This document shows positions 8,875-17,250 of a DNA stretch of 64,000 nucleotides, one piece after another (position 1 is the first letter of the stretch; each line of letters begins with the position of its first letter). Both the position numbers and the translations under genes were made by a program. The DNA is from Acinetobacter sp. HY1485 (GTDB taxonomy: Bacteria; Pseudomonadota; Gammaproteobacteria; Pseudomonadales; Moraxellaceae): NCBI RefSeq assembly GCF_027568475.1, contig NZ_JANKZG010000004.1:1-64000 (forward strand), in the 5' to 3' direction. The notes beneath the pieces are model-generated. The model was not told the origin of the DNA. It ran no database searches and saw only the letters and a list, made by a program, of their open reading frames with translations.

Positions 8875-9423
8875 TTTTACAATAATAGAATCAATGCCAC
8901 TATTTTGTAGGGTTTGTTGTGCTAACAAGGCAGCTTCTTGTGATGTATAAGGCCCAGAAATAACACGATACCAAGTTTGTTTACCTTCTACTTTGGTAAT
9001 TACCTCAGCAGGTAGCTTATTCATTAAAATTTCAGAACGTCTTGCATCCGCGCTATCTGGGTCTTGAAAACTTTTAACTTGCAGATAAAAGTTTGCACCT
9101 GCTTCGCTTGCCACGGTTTGAATAACCACACCACTTGGTTTAGGTTGGCTATTGGGTACAGCTTGTTCTGGAATAGGCGTAATTTGCTGTTTTGGTAATT
9201 GATCGTAGAAACGATAATCCTGATTGGTTTCTTCCACAGTAGATGCTGTTGTTGCATCTGCACTGTGGGGCACCACAGGAGCCCACGGTTTCCAAAGCAT
9301 AAAAGCACTCATTAAACCAATAATCAGTACCGCCACCACCGCAGAACCAAACCATTTTGGAATAAGCGGTGGCTTATCTTGCTTTGGGCGTTCAGACACG
9401 CCACGTTGCGTTTTGTTAAACAC
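8869..9423 (-). CDS. SPOR-domain protein (FtsN-like)
   Basis: 184 residues with the bitopic layout of FtsN-type proteins: a short basic cytoplasmic N terminus, one membrane helix (about residues 25-45, FGSAVVAVLIIGLMSAFML), a low-complexity periplasmic linker rich in Pro and Gln, and a C-terminal SPOR domain (about 105-184) with YLQVKSFQDPDSADARR and WYRVISGPYTSQEAA. SPOR domains bind glycan strands lacking stem peptides at the septum. The gene sits 17 bases downstream of argS on the same strand. A role in cell division or peptidoglycan remodelling is inferred from the domain. Confidence 0.88.
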   Translation of the reverse strand: MFNKTQRGVSERPKQDKPPLIPKWFGSAVVAVLIIGLMSAFMLWKPWAPVVPHSADATTASTVEETNQDYRFYDQLPKQQITPIPEQAVPNSQPKPSGVVIQTVASEAGANFYLQVKSFQDPDSADARRSEILMNKLPAEVITKVEGKQTWYRVISGPYTSQEAALLAQQTLQNSGIDSIIVKN

Positions 9424-9440
9424 GTAAGCCCCTTATTTAA

Positions 9441-11225
9441 TTACATTGCGTTTGGTGCAGAAACACCAAGTAGCGCAAGACCATTATGTAATACTTGTTG
9501 AACATTGGTTGATAACAGTAAACGTGCTTGAGTAAGCTCAGCATCATCACTCATGACTTTATGTTCGTTATACCAACCATGGAACAACGCTGCGAGTTCT
9601 TTAAGGTAGTTACCAATTTGATGTGGTTCGTAAGCATTGGCTGCACGAACAACAACATCAGGGTAAGCTGCCAATTTTGCTAAAATTTCAGTTTCTGCAT
9701 CTAAACTTAAGCGTTGTACATGTTGGTTGGCTTGGCTAAAGTCAATGTTTGTATCTTTTGCTTTTTCAAGCATACGGCAAATACGCGCGTGTGCATATTG
9801 AATATAGTACACCGCGTTATCTTTACTTTGAGATACAGCTAAATCTAGGTCAAAATCGATGTGTTGTTCGCTTTTACGCATTACATAGTAAAAACGTGCT
9901 GCATCGTTACCTACTTCTTTACGCAAATCACGTAAAGTCACAAATTGCCCAGAACGAGATGACATTTGCACCATTTCGCCACCGCGCCATAAACTTACAA
10001 ATTGTACAAGCAATACAGTCAGTTTTTTAGAGTCATAACCTAATGCATCAATGGCTGCTTTAACACGCGCAATATAGCCATGATGGTCTGAACCCCAAAT
10101 ATTGACGATGTGTGTATAGCCACGTTGTAATTTATTTAAGTGATAGGCAATGTCAGATGCAAAATAAGTGGGTTGCCCATTACGACGTTTAACAACACGA
10201 TCTTTTTCATCGCCAAATTCAGTTGATTTAAACCAAATATTGCCATCTTTTTCGTATAAAAATCCACGCTGATCAAGCATTTCAAGTGCTTCATCAATTT
10301 TTTGTGTAAGGCTTGCTTCGCTAAACCATTGGTTAAAGGTTACGCCAAATTCACCTAAGTCATCTTTAATGTCATCTAAAATGGCATGTAATGCAGCTTG
10401 GTGGAAAACACGATAGTTTTGACCTAAGTGTTGTTGTGAATTGGCAATTAAACCATCAATATGTTTTTCTTTATCGCCAGAAAGGACAACTTTGTTACCT
10501 TCTGCATCAAGCTCATCGGCATATTGTACATCTTCAGGTACATCTTTATAAATGTCTGCAACCGCGTGAACAAGCGTGTTACCGTGCTGATCAACAATCG
10601 TTTGTGCAATCTCTTTAACGTAATCGCCTTGGTAGGCATTTTTAGGAAAAACAAGTGTTTGTCCTGTGAGTTCTAAATAACGTAAGTAGGTTGAGGTTGC
10701 CAAAATATCCATTTGACGACCTGCATCGTTCACGTAGTATTCACGGTCAACTTTAGCACCTGTTGCTTCTAATAAGCTTGCCACCGTCATACCATAAGCT
10801 GCACCACGACCATGTCCCACATGCAGGCTTGAGGTTGGGTTCGCAGAAACAAACTCAACTTGAATACGTTGGTTTGCATTGCTTTGGGTGCGTCCAAATT
10901 GCTCTTTTTGAGCCGCAATTTGTTCAAGCACAGCAAAGCGTTGGTCTGCATTTAAGAAGAAGTTAATAAATCCAGGACCTGCAATTTCTGCTTTACTAAT
11001 TTCTGCAACTTCAGGTAAAGCTTCAAGAATTTTCTCAGCAAGATCGCGTGGCTTCATTCCCGCTGCTTTTGCACCTGTCATTGCAATATTAGACGCAAAG
11101 TCGCCGTGAGTTCGGTCTTTTGTGCGTGTAAGATGGCTTGCATTTTTCCAGTCAGAAGGAAGAATGTCTTGTGCAATTAAGGTTTGCACAGCATGGTCTA
11201 GAGCCGCTTGAATTGCTGTATTCAT
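9441..11225 (-). CDS. argS: Arginyl-tRNA synthetase
   Basis: 594 residues from the ATG at 11225 (MNTAIQAAL); the frame is open further upstream to 11459, but that part is out of family and overlaps the SMR gene on the other strand. It charges tRNA-Arg with arginine. The class I signature is SSLHVGHGRGAA (HIGH-like), with MSSRSGQFVTL near the KMSKS position, an N-terminal Add-1 tRNA-binding domain (about 1-110) and a C-terminal DALR anticodon-binding domain. The length is close to E. coli ArgS (577). It heads a unit with the SPOR gene. Confidence 0.97.
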   Translation of the reverse strand: MNTAIQAALDHAVQTLIAQDILPSDWKNASHLTRTKDRTHGDFASNIAMTGAKAAGMKPRDLAEKILEALPEVAEISKAEIAGPGFINFFLNADQRFAVLEQIAAQKEQFGRTQSNANQRIQVEFVSANPTSSLHVGHGRGAAYGMTVASLLEATGAKVDREYYVNDAGRQMDILATSTYLRYLELTGQTLVFPKNAYQGDYVKEIAQTIVDQHGNTLVHAVADIYKDVPEDVQYADELDAEGNKVVLSGDKEKHIDGLIANSQQHLGQNYRVFHQAALHAILDDIKDDLGEFGVTFNQWFSEASLTQKIDEALEMLDQRGFLYEKDGNIWFKSTEFGDEKDRVVKRRNGQPTYFASDIAYHLNKLQRGYTHIVNIWGSDHHGYIARVKAAIDALGYDSKKLTVLLVQFVSLWRGGEMVQMSSRSGQFVTLRDLRKEVGNDAARFYYVMRKSEQHIDFDLDLAVSQSKDNAVYYIQYAHARICRMLEKAKDTNIDFSQANQHVQRLSLDAETEILAKLAAYPDVVVRAANAYEPHQIGNYLKELAALFHGWYNEHKVMSDDAELTQARLLLSTNVQQVLHNGLALLGVSAPNAM

Positions 11226-11315
11226 ATCAATAGAAAAACTGTTGCAGAAAAACGGTAAATATAGCAAATTTCTACCCGATAAGGAAAAGTGATTTGAATG
11301 ATCCTGTGCAATAAC

Positions 11316-11333
11316 ATACCATTCGGTTGGTAT
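11316..11333. promoter_or_regulatory. Candidate TetR-type operator
   Basis: The 18-base sequence ATACCATTCGGTTGGTAT is an imperfect palindrome (7 of 9 pairs match) and lies 16 bases before the SMR pump start. TetR-family regulators bind palindromes of this size. The regulator encoded directly after the pump is the natural candidate. The assignment is by position and symmetry only. Confidence 0.55.
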
Positions 11334-11349
11334 CTTATGAGTATTGATG

Positions 11350-11682
11350 ATGAAAGCGTATTTACTTTTAGCGGTGGCGATTATTTTTGAAGTGCTCGGC
11401 TCAACTTGCTTGGCAAAATCTGAAGGATTTACAAAGTTGTTGCCTTCTTGCATGGTCATTATTTTATTTAGTTGTGCACTTTATATTTTTTCTTGGGTAG
11501 TCAAAACTATTCCTTTAGGCATTGCGTATGCCATTTGGGCAGGTGTGGGTATTGTATTAACAGCAATCATTAATATTTTATTTTTTAAACAGTCGATTGA
11601 TATGCCTGCAATGGTGGGCATTGCGCTGATTGTATTGGGTGTATTGGTGATTAATTTATTTTCTAAAACAGCAGGACATTAA
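11350..11682 (+). CDS. SMR-family multidrug efflux protein (EmrE/Qac-like)
   Basis: 110 residues from the ATG at 11350, exactly the family length, with four membrane helices. This start places the essential membrane glutamate at position 14 (AIIFEVLGST), as in EmrE. Also seen are SEGFTK at the end of loop 1, YAIWAGVGIVLTAIIN in helix 3 and the C-terminal IALIVLGVLVINL. SMR proteins exchange protons for quaternary ammonium and other cationic compounds, or guanidinium. The gene is one base upstream of a TetR regulator and has a candidate operator in its leader, so a self-regulated pump cassette is likely. Confidence 0.9.
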   Translation: MKAYLLLAVAIIFEVLGSTCLAKSEGFTKLLPSCMVIILFSCALYIFSWVVKTIPLGIAYAIWAGVGIVLTAIINILFFKQSIDMPAMVGIALIVLGVLVINLFSKTAGH

Positions 11683-11683
11683 T

Positions 11684-12223
11684 ATGCATCAACCTAAAAA
11701 AATGCCCGAACAAACACAACGTAAGATTTTAGAAACCGCTATTTCATTGATTGCTGATACAGGTGTTAATGGAGTGTCTTTGCAAGCCGTGGCACAGCAA
11801 GCAGGCGTTACCAAAGGTGGATTGCTACATCATTTTCCCAACAAAACGCAGTTGGTAAAAGCATGTATTGAATATGCACTTACCAAAATTGATGAGGTGA
11901 TTGATGATTTAATTCAAGAAGATCCTGTGGCATACGGCTGTTTAACGCGGGCTTATTTGTATATTACGTTAAATAAAACATTGGATGTCGCACCATGTTG
12001 GAATGCATTTTCAATGGCAATGTTAACCGATAAAACTTTCTCAAATTTATGGAAAGTTTGGTTTGAAGCACGTTTACAACAGCATAAAGCAACGGATAGC
12101 GCAGTAGAATTACAGGTCATTCGCTATGCTGCCGATGGGTTGTGGTTGACTCAATTTATTGATGGGCAAGATCAACACGATTTAAAAGCATATTTGATAC
12201 AAAAAACTTATCCGATGGGATAG
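11684..12223 (+). CDS. TetR-family transcriptional regulator
   Basis: 179 residues. The N-terminal DNA-binding domain (about 10-55) has the TetR pattern: RKILETAISLIADTGVNGVSLQAVAQQAGVTKGGLLHHFPNKTQLVKA. The C-terminal ligand domain is divergent. Its start follows the SMR stop by one base, so it is co-translated with the pump and is probably its repressor, acting at the palindrome 11316-11333. The ligand is probably a cationic drug-like compound; this is inference from context. Confidence 0.9.
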   Translation: MHQPKKMPEQTQRKILETAISLIADTGVNGVSLQAVAQQAGVTKGGLLHHFPNKTQLVKACIEYALTKIDEVIDDLIQEDPVAYGCLTRAYLYITLNKTLDVAPCWNAFSMAMLTDKTFSNLWKVWFEARLQQHKATDSAVELQVIRYAADGLWLTQFIDGQDQHDLKAYLIQKTYPMG

Positions 12224-12240
12224 TGCTTATATTATTGTTA

Positions 12241-12255
12241 TGTTATAAAGTAACA
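12241..12255. promoter_or_regulatory. Candidate Zur box upstream of rpmE2
   Basis: TGTTATAAAGTAACA differs at two positions from the core TGTTATANTATAACA palindrome of gammaproteobacterial Zur boxes. It lies 20 bases before the L31 start. Zur repression of a Cys-less L31 is a recurring arrangement in bacteria: under zinc shortage the zinc-free paralogue replaces zinc-containing L31. Confidence 0.6.
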
Positions 12256-12275
12256 ATAATGCAAGGAGTTTTAAT

Positions 12276-12530
12276 ATGCGTCCTAATATTCATCCTCAAT
12301 ACCAAAAAGTTCTTTTTCACGATACCAGTGCCGATGCTTATTTTGTCATTGGTTCGACACTACAACCTAAGCAAACCAAAGTTTATGAAGGGGTTGAATA
12401 TCCTTATGTAATTTTGGATATTTCGAGCGCTTCTCATCCGTTTTATACAGGTGAAATGCGTCAGGCAAGTACGGATGGGCGTGTGGCAAGCTTTAACCGT
12501 AAATTTGCGCGTTTTGCAAAACGCCGTTAA
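12276..12530 (+). CDS. rpmE2: Type B 50S ribosomal protein L31 (zinc-independent)
   Basis: 84 residues, the size of L31 type B. It begins [20 protein letters not shown] and ends with [13 protein letters not shown], typical of the family. It contains no cysteine, so it lacks the zinc site of type A L31. It binds the large subunit at the central protuberance. A ribosome binding site (AAGGAG) precedes the start, and a candidate Zur box lies just upstream, consistent with induction under zinc limitation. Confidence 0.95.
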   Translation: MRPNIHPQYQKVLFHDTSADAYFVIGSTLQPKQTKVYEGVEYPYVILDISSASHPFYTGEMRQASTDGRVASFNRKFARFAKRR

Positions 12531-12631
12531 TCGGTTTGTAAAATCTTCATTATAAATAATGAAAATACCTATTTGAGTCAAAAAACACGTAAGCTAAGCA
12601 TCTAGTCGCAGTATAAATGATGAGGATAGGT

Positions 12632-14329
12632 ATGACCGCAGAAACACCAGCAAAGCGTCCGCTTTATATTCCGTATGCAGGGAACACATTACTAGAACTT
12701 CCTTTACTCAATAAAGGCTCTGCATTTAGCGAAGATGAGCGCACACGTTTTAATTTACATGGCTTAATTCCCCATATTGTTGAGACCATTGAGGAACAAA
12801 GTCAGCGTTCTTATCAGCAATTTACTGCGTTTAATACAGCTATTAACAAACATATTTATTTACGTAATATTCAAGATACCAACGAAACTTTATTTTATCG
12901 TTTAATCAGCGATCATATGGCAGAAGTAATGCCAATTATTTATACACCAACAGTGGGTGAAGCATGTCAGCGTTTTTCTGATATTTATCGCCGTCACCGT
13001 GGTGTTTTTTTGTCTTATCCAGACCGTGAACATATTGATGCTATTTTGCATAATGTGGTACGTAAAAATGTAAAAGTGATTGTAATTACAGACGGCGAAC
13101 GTATTTTAGGATTAGGCGACCAAGGAATTGGTGGTATGGGCATTCCAATTGGAAAACTGTCGCTCTATACCGCATGTGGTGGTATTAGTCCTGCATATAC
13201 GTTACCCATTACCATTGATGTGGGAACAAACAATCAACAGCTTTTAAACGACCCCATTTATATGGGATGGCGTAAACCGCGTATTAGCGGTGAAGAATAT
13301 TATAATTTTGTGGATGAAGTTATTCAGGGAATTCGTCGCCGTTGGCCAAAAGCGCTCATTCAATTTGAAGATTTTGCACAAAAAAATGCAATGCCTTTGC
13401 TGACAAAATATCGTGATAATATTTGCTGTTTTAATGATGACATTCAAGGAACGGCGGCAGTTTCAGTTGCTACATTGATTGCGGCAAGCCGTGCTGCAGG
13501 TAAGCACTTAAAAGATCAAACAGTTGCTTTTTTAGGTGCAGGTTCAGCAGGCTGTGGTATTGCAGAACAAATTGTTGCACAGATGATGTTTGAAGGTCTA
13601 AGCGAAGAACAAGCGCGTGCGCGTGTTTTAATGGTAGATCGTTTTGGTTTGATTACCGAAAATCAGCCAAATTTATTGGACTTCCAACGTAAATTGGCAC
13701 AAAAGCCTGATTTAGTGGCACATTGGGGCAATGCAGAAGATACTATTTCATTGTTAGATGTTGTTAAAAATGCAAAACCAACCGTGCTGATTGGTGTGTC
13801 TGGACAACCTGGATTGTTCACCGAAGAAGTAATTAAAGCATTGCATGCCAATTGTGAACGTCCAGTGGTTTTACCATTGTCTAATCCAACGTCACGTGTA
13901 GAAGCAATGCCTGCTGATATTATTGAATGGACGGATGGACAAGCATTAATTGCAACAGGTAGCCCGTTTGCACCTGTAAATTATAAAGGTCATATCTATA
14001 ATATTTCGCAGTGTAATAACTCGTATATTTTCCCAGGGATTGGTTTAGGTGTGATTGCTGCAAATGCAACGCGTGTAACCGACAGCATGTTGATGGCATC
14101 AAGTAATGCTTTAGCAGATTGTTCACCTATGTTGACCGATTTAAACGCTGACCTTTTACCTGATGTGAATGAAATTCAGAAAGTATCTAAAATTATTGCC
14201 TTTCAAGTGGCTAAAGCGGCAATGGATGCAGGTGTTGCACCACGTATTTCTGATGAAGATTTACAGGCGAGCATTGAGCGAAATTTTTGGAAACCTGAGT
14301 ACCGTCAATATAAGCGTGTACCGTTTTAA
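12632..14329 (+). CDS. maeA: NAD-dependent malic enzyme
   Basis: 565 residues from the ATG at 12632, the same length as E. coli MaeA; GAGG sits six bases before it. An earlier in-frame ATG at 12617 is less likely. The enzyme decarboxylates malate to pyruvate with reduction of NAD. Seen motifs are [47 protein letters not shown] (metal-binding acids) and the nucleotide fold [15 protein letters not shown]. It is a single-gene unit closed by a strong terminator. Confidence 0.95.
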   Translation: MTAETPAKRPLYIPYAGNTLLELPLLNKGSAFSEDERTRFNLHGLIPHIVETIEEQSQRSYQQFTAFNTAINKHIYLRNIQDTNETLFYRLISDHMAEVMPIIYTPTVGEACQRFSDIYRRHRGVFLSYPDREHIDAILHNVVRKNVKVIVITDGERILGLGDQGIGGMGIPIGKLSLYTACGGISPAYTLPITIDVGTNNQQLLNDPIYMGWRKPRISGEEYYNFVDEVIQGIRRRWPKALIQFEDFAQKNAMPLLTKYRDNICCFNDDIQGTAAVSVATLIAASRAAGKHLKDQTVAFLGAGSAGCGIAEQIVAQMMFEGLSEEQARARVLMVDRFGLITENQPNLLDFQRKLAQKPDLVAHWGNAEDTISLLDVVKNAKPTVLIGVSGQPGLFTEEVIKALHANCERPVVLPLSNPTSRVEAMPADIIEWTDGQALIATGSPFAPVNYKGHIYNISQCNNSYIFPGIGLGVIAANATRVTDSMLMASSNALADCSPMLTDLNADLLPDVNEIQKVSKIIAFQVAKAAMDAGVAPRISDEDLQASIERNFWKPEYRQYKRVPF

Positions 14330-14347
14330 AATACAGTAAGTTGCGAG

Positions 14348-14374
14348 AAAAACACGCCTAAAGGCGTGTTTTTC
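14348..14374 (+). terminator. Rho-independent terminator after maeA
   Basis: AACACGCC (14351-14358) pairs with GGCGTGTT (14363-14370) over TAAA, followed by a T run. Confidence 0.9.
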
Positions 14375-14423
14375 ACTTTAAAATGACATAAAATGAAGCA
14401 ACTGCAAGATAACTGGATCTGCA

Positions 14424-14756
14424 TTGGCAAACCGTTTTGTGATCATCTTATGCGTGTGTTCGTGGCTTTTTTTACAGCCATTGAGCGGTACGTCTGAAAA
14501 TCCAAATGTTTGTCATGAAATTACTAAAAAAGTTATTCATAGCAAAGCTAAGTTACATCATCCTTGTTTGTTTTGCTCTTTCCACCATCATGTTTTGTTT
14601 TTTCCAGAATTGCCTCGGTTATGGCAAGTGGTATGGGCATGTGTGGTTGCATATTTATTGGCAATTTCGTTTAAACATCTTTTTGCCTTACTTGTCCGTT
14701 ATAGCCGTCCTTTAAGTCATGCCCCGCCTAATAACGCGTTTGTATTGTGGGTTTAA
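14424..14756 (+). CDS. Small membrane protein, DUF2946-like
   Basis: 110 residues. The N terminus is a hydrophobic segment (about 5-20) that may be a signal peptide or anchor. A short soluble part holds CHE and HHPCLFCSFHHH, a Cys/His-rich patch resembling the CxFC plus His motif of DUF2946 proteins. A second hydrophobic segment follows (about 70-92). DUF2946 proteins often sit by copper-handling genes. The next gene encodes a Met/His-rich tail, so a role in copper or another soft metal is plausible but unproven. Family assignment is by eye. Confidence 0.55.
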   Translation: MANRFVIILCVCSWLFLQPLSGTSENPNVCHEITKKVIHSKAKLHHPCLFCSFHHHVLFFPELPRLWQVVWACVVAYLLAISFKHLFALLVRYSRPLSHAPPNNAFVLWV

Positions 14757-14777
14757 TTTTAAATTTGAGGTATGAAA

Positions 14778-15038
14778 ATGAGTCAAGACGCTAAAAAATC
14801 GAGTTCAAAAGGTTGGATTGCAGTGATTGCAGGTGTGGTATTTGGGGTTGTGTTTTTAGGATTGTTACTACTTTCTGTAAAAAATGATGCACGAGACGTA
14901 CAAAACTATGCAAAGACATGGTCAGGGGATAAAGGTTCGGTAACAATGGATCATCAGATGGATGATAAAGGCTCAGCCGCAATGAATCATCAAATGAGTG
15001 ATGAGGAAATGGCGAGTATGCCCCATCATTCTCACTAA
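14778..15038 (+). CDS. Small membrane-anchored protein with Met/His-rich tail
   Basis: 86 residues from ATG 14778, which has GAGG at good spacing; an ATG two codons earlier is too close. A basic N terminus is followed by one membrane helix (about 15-36, WIAVIAGVVFGVVFLGLLLL). The remaining ~50 residues contain MDHQM, MNHQM, EEMASMPHHSH: repeated Met-Asp/Asn-His-Gln-Met units like copper-binding segments of CopA/CopB-type proteins. It lies 21 bases downstream of the DUF2946-like gene. No domain name can be given. Copper binding in the periplasm is inferred. Confidence 0.6.
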   Translation: MSQDAKKSSSKGWIAVIAGVVFGVVFLGLLLLSVKNDARDVQNYAKTWSGDKGSVTMDHQMDDKGSAAMNHQMSDEEMASMPHHSH

Positions 15039-15043
15039 TATTT

Positions 15044-15076
15044 AAAAATAGGTGGCAATTGCTGCCTATTTTTTTG
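15044..15076 (+). terminator. Rho-independent terminator
   Basis: AAAATAGG pairs with CCTATTTT across an inner GCAATTGC-containing segment, followed by T residues. It ends the two-gene unit 14424-15038. Confidence 0.75.
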
Positions 15077-15488
15077 TCAAAAAAATGACATCAAAATGTA
15101 CTAAATTAAAATAAAAAAAACTGTGTAGAATTAGGTATTTTTTTTATAAATAATAATTTTTAAGGTATTTTTTTTAAAAATAAAAGAGTAGCCAAATGAA
15201 TAATGATTTGTATTTGGGTTAATGAGAAAACACCAAACAAGTGCTAAGTTAGGCATGCAATACACTTATATTTTTCAAATAAATGGTATTTATATTTAGA
15301 TTTATTTTAAAAATAATAATAAATTATAAAAATTCCAAAAATACAAGGTAACTATATGATTTTTATATTTAATCTTGATTTTATAGTAATGGATCTATGC
15401 GACTTTAGTGGTAGAAAGTAGACCATATTGCATATTTATAAAAAGTTCATAGAATGAAATTGAGTCCAATTTTTATGCGTATTGTACT
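15077..15488. other. 410-base AT-rich leader region of the amino acid permease
   Basis: Very AT-rich. It includes two near-copies of AGGTATTTTTTTTA (about 15132 and 15163) but no open frame and no recognised RNA motif. It presumably holds the permease promoter. No clear ribosome binding site precedes the ATG at 15489. Confidence 0.5.
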
Positions 15489-16904
15489 ATGTCTTTATCT
15501 CACGAACACGGATGTTCTAATGCCACGCCATTAAAGCGTGCCATGAACACACGCCATTTGGTGATGATTTCACTTGGTGGTGCAATTGGAACAGGATTAT
15601 TTTTGGGTTCTGGTGATGTAATTTCGCAAGTTGGACCGATAGGTGCCATTTTATCGTACTTATTAGGTGGCTTAGTTGCTTATACCGTGATGCTGTGTTT
15701 GGGTGAACTTGCAGTGCATTTACCTGTATCGGGTTCGTTTGGTGAGTATGCAAGAATGTATATTGGACCTGCAACAGGATATATGGTGACATGGTTGTAT
15801 TGGCTAACTTGGACAGCCACTTTGGGGACAGAATTTACCGCTGCTGCATTGCTGATTCAAGAATGGTTTCCGCATACGTCCATGTGGATGTGGACCATTT
15901 TATTTTCCATTTTGGTGTTAGTGCTGAATATAACATCTACTCGTTTGTTTGCAGAGTCTGAGTTTTGGCTTGCTTTAGTTAAAGTATTTACCATTATTTG
16001 TTTTATTTTATTGGGCATGCTTGCAATTTTTGGTGCTATTCCATTTCATGGGCAAACACAAGCACCGTTATTGCACCATCTTAGGGCAGAAGGATGGTTT
16101 CCACATGGCTTACTTCCTATTTTTAGCACCATGCTGATTGTAAATTTCGCATTTTCAGGGACAGAACTGATTGGCGTAGCAGCAGGAGAAGCAGAAGATC
16201 CTGCAAAAAACGTCCCTAAAGCCATTAACACGGCAATTTGGCGCTTGTTGGTCTTTTTTGTAGGTACCATCGTCGTAATTTGTTCTTTATTACCTTATGA
16301 GCAAACAGGTTTTAGTGGTAATAGCGTGAGTAATAGTCCTTTTGTAACAGTGTTTAGTTACATTGGTATTCCTTATGCAGAAGATATTATTCGTTTTGTG
16401 ATTATCACTGCATTGTTGTCGGCTGCAAATTCAGGTTTGTTTGCTGCTTCTCGAATGATGTGGTCTCTTTCCATCAAAAAACAGTTACCTGCTGTATTTT
16501 CAAAACTCACCCGTTCAGGCACCCCAATCGTTGCTATTTTAGTGACTATGTTAGGCGCTATACCAGGGTTATTGTCTGAACAATTTGCACCTAAAGTCAT
16601 CTTTGAAAACTTGCTTGGCGTAGCTGCCTTTACGATGGTGGTGGTGTGGATGGTGATTTGTGTATGTCAATTTAATTTTCGCCGCCAATGGATACGTAAA
16701 GGTAAAACAAAAGCAGATTTACGTTTTGCTACGCCGTTATTTCCATTAACGCCAATTGTTGGATTTTTATTCTGCGGTTTAACATGTTTAAGTATGGTGA
16801 CAGATGAAACTATGCGTGCAGGATTTTATAGTTGTATTGGTTTTATTATGTTGTGTTATTTTTCTTATTATGTTTTATATAGGAAAAATGATTTAAAAAC
16901 ATAG
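15489..16904 (+). CDS. APC/AAT-family amino acid permease
   Basis: 471 residues with about 12 membrane helices. Helix 1 has the AAT signature RHLVMISLGGAIGTGLFLGSG, and the family block GEYARMYIGPATGYMVTWLYWLTW follows. FAFSGTELIGVAAGEAEDPAKNVPKAI is the helix 6-7 motif. It imports an amino acid with protons. It stands just upstream of glutamate dehydrogenase and the ast operon, so arginine or a related basic amino acid is a reasonable guess for the substrate; the sequence alone does not settle it. Confidence 0.88.
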   Translation: MSLSHEHGCSNATPLKRAMNTRHLVMISLGGAIGTGLFLGSGDVISQVGPIGAILSYLLGGLVAYTVMLCLGELAVHLPVSGSFGEYARMYIGPATGYMVTWLYWLTWTATLGTEFTAAALLIQEWFPHTSMWMWTILFSILVLVLNITSTRLFAESEFWLALVKVFTIICFILLGMLAIFGAIPFHGQTQAPLLHHLRAEGWFPHGLLPIFSTMLIVNFAFSGTELIGVAAGEAEDPAKNVPKAINTAIWRLLVFFVGTIVVICSLLPYEQTGFSGNSVSNSPFVTVFSYIGIPYAEDIIRFVIITALLSAANSGLFAASRMMWSLSIKKQLPAVFSKLTRSGTPIVAILVTMLGAIPGLLSEQFAPKVIFENLLGVAAFTMVVVWMVICVCQFNFRRQWIRKGKTKADLRFATPLFPLTPIVGFLFCGLTCLSMVTDETMRAGFYSCIGFIMLCYFSYYVLYRKNDLKT

Positions 16905-17136
16905 AATTTATCCATTAAATCCAATGACATCGCTAATTTTAATTGTTTTAAATATCATGTATTTAGTAGTTTTGAGCTAATTTTAAGCTGATTGCTTTTT
17001 TAAATAGCCTGTATATGATGATGTTTATCACGTAATAAATAATTTACGTACTTTAAAACCATTAAAAACTGATTTTGAAGTGAGAAAAGTTCAATTATTT
17101 TTATCCAAATATAATTGAGTTTCTAAAGGACGAGTG

Positions 17137-17250
17137 ATGAAACTGTCTATATTAAAGCAAGCAGTTTTATCTAAACTTTTAAAGGTCAAGGAATTATGTC
17201 AAACCTTTCTTATGCAAATGAACACAGCGATGCTTGGCAAACGTATCTAG
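17137..17250 (+). CDS. Possible 37-residue leader peptide overlapping the gdh start
   Basis: An ATG at 17137 preceded by a strong AAAGGACGAG ribosome binding site opens a 37-codon frame ([20 protein letters not shown] then on) that runs through the start of the glutamate dehydrogenase gene in another frame and stops at 17248-17250. It is basic and amphipathic, with no recognised family. It could be a leader that tunes gdh translation, or a fortuitous frame. Confidence 0.35.
   Translation: MKLSILKQAVLSKLLKVKELCQTFLMQMNTAMLGKRI

Noticed and set aside
11226..11459. N-terminal extension of ArgS
   Set aside because: The extra residues are unlike any ArgS, overlap the SMR gene on the opposite strand, and ATG 11225 gives the normal length.
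12223..12411. 62-codon frame overlapping rpmE2
   Set aside because: It is a shadow frame across the L31 gene and its regulatory region and lacks a ribosome binding site and family features.
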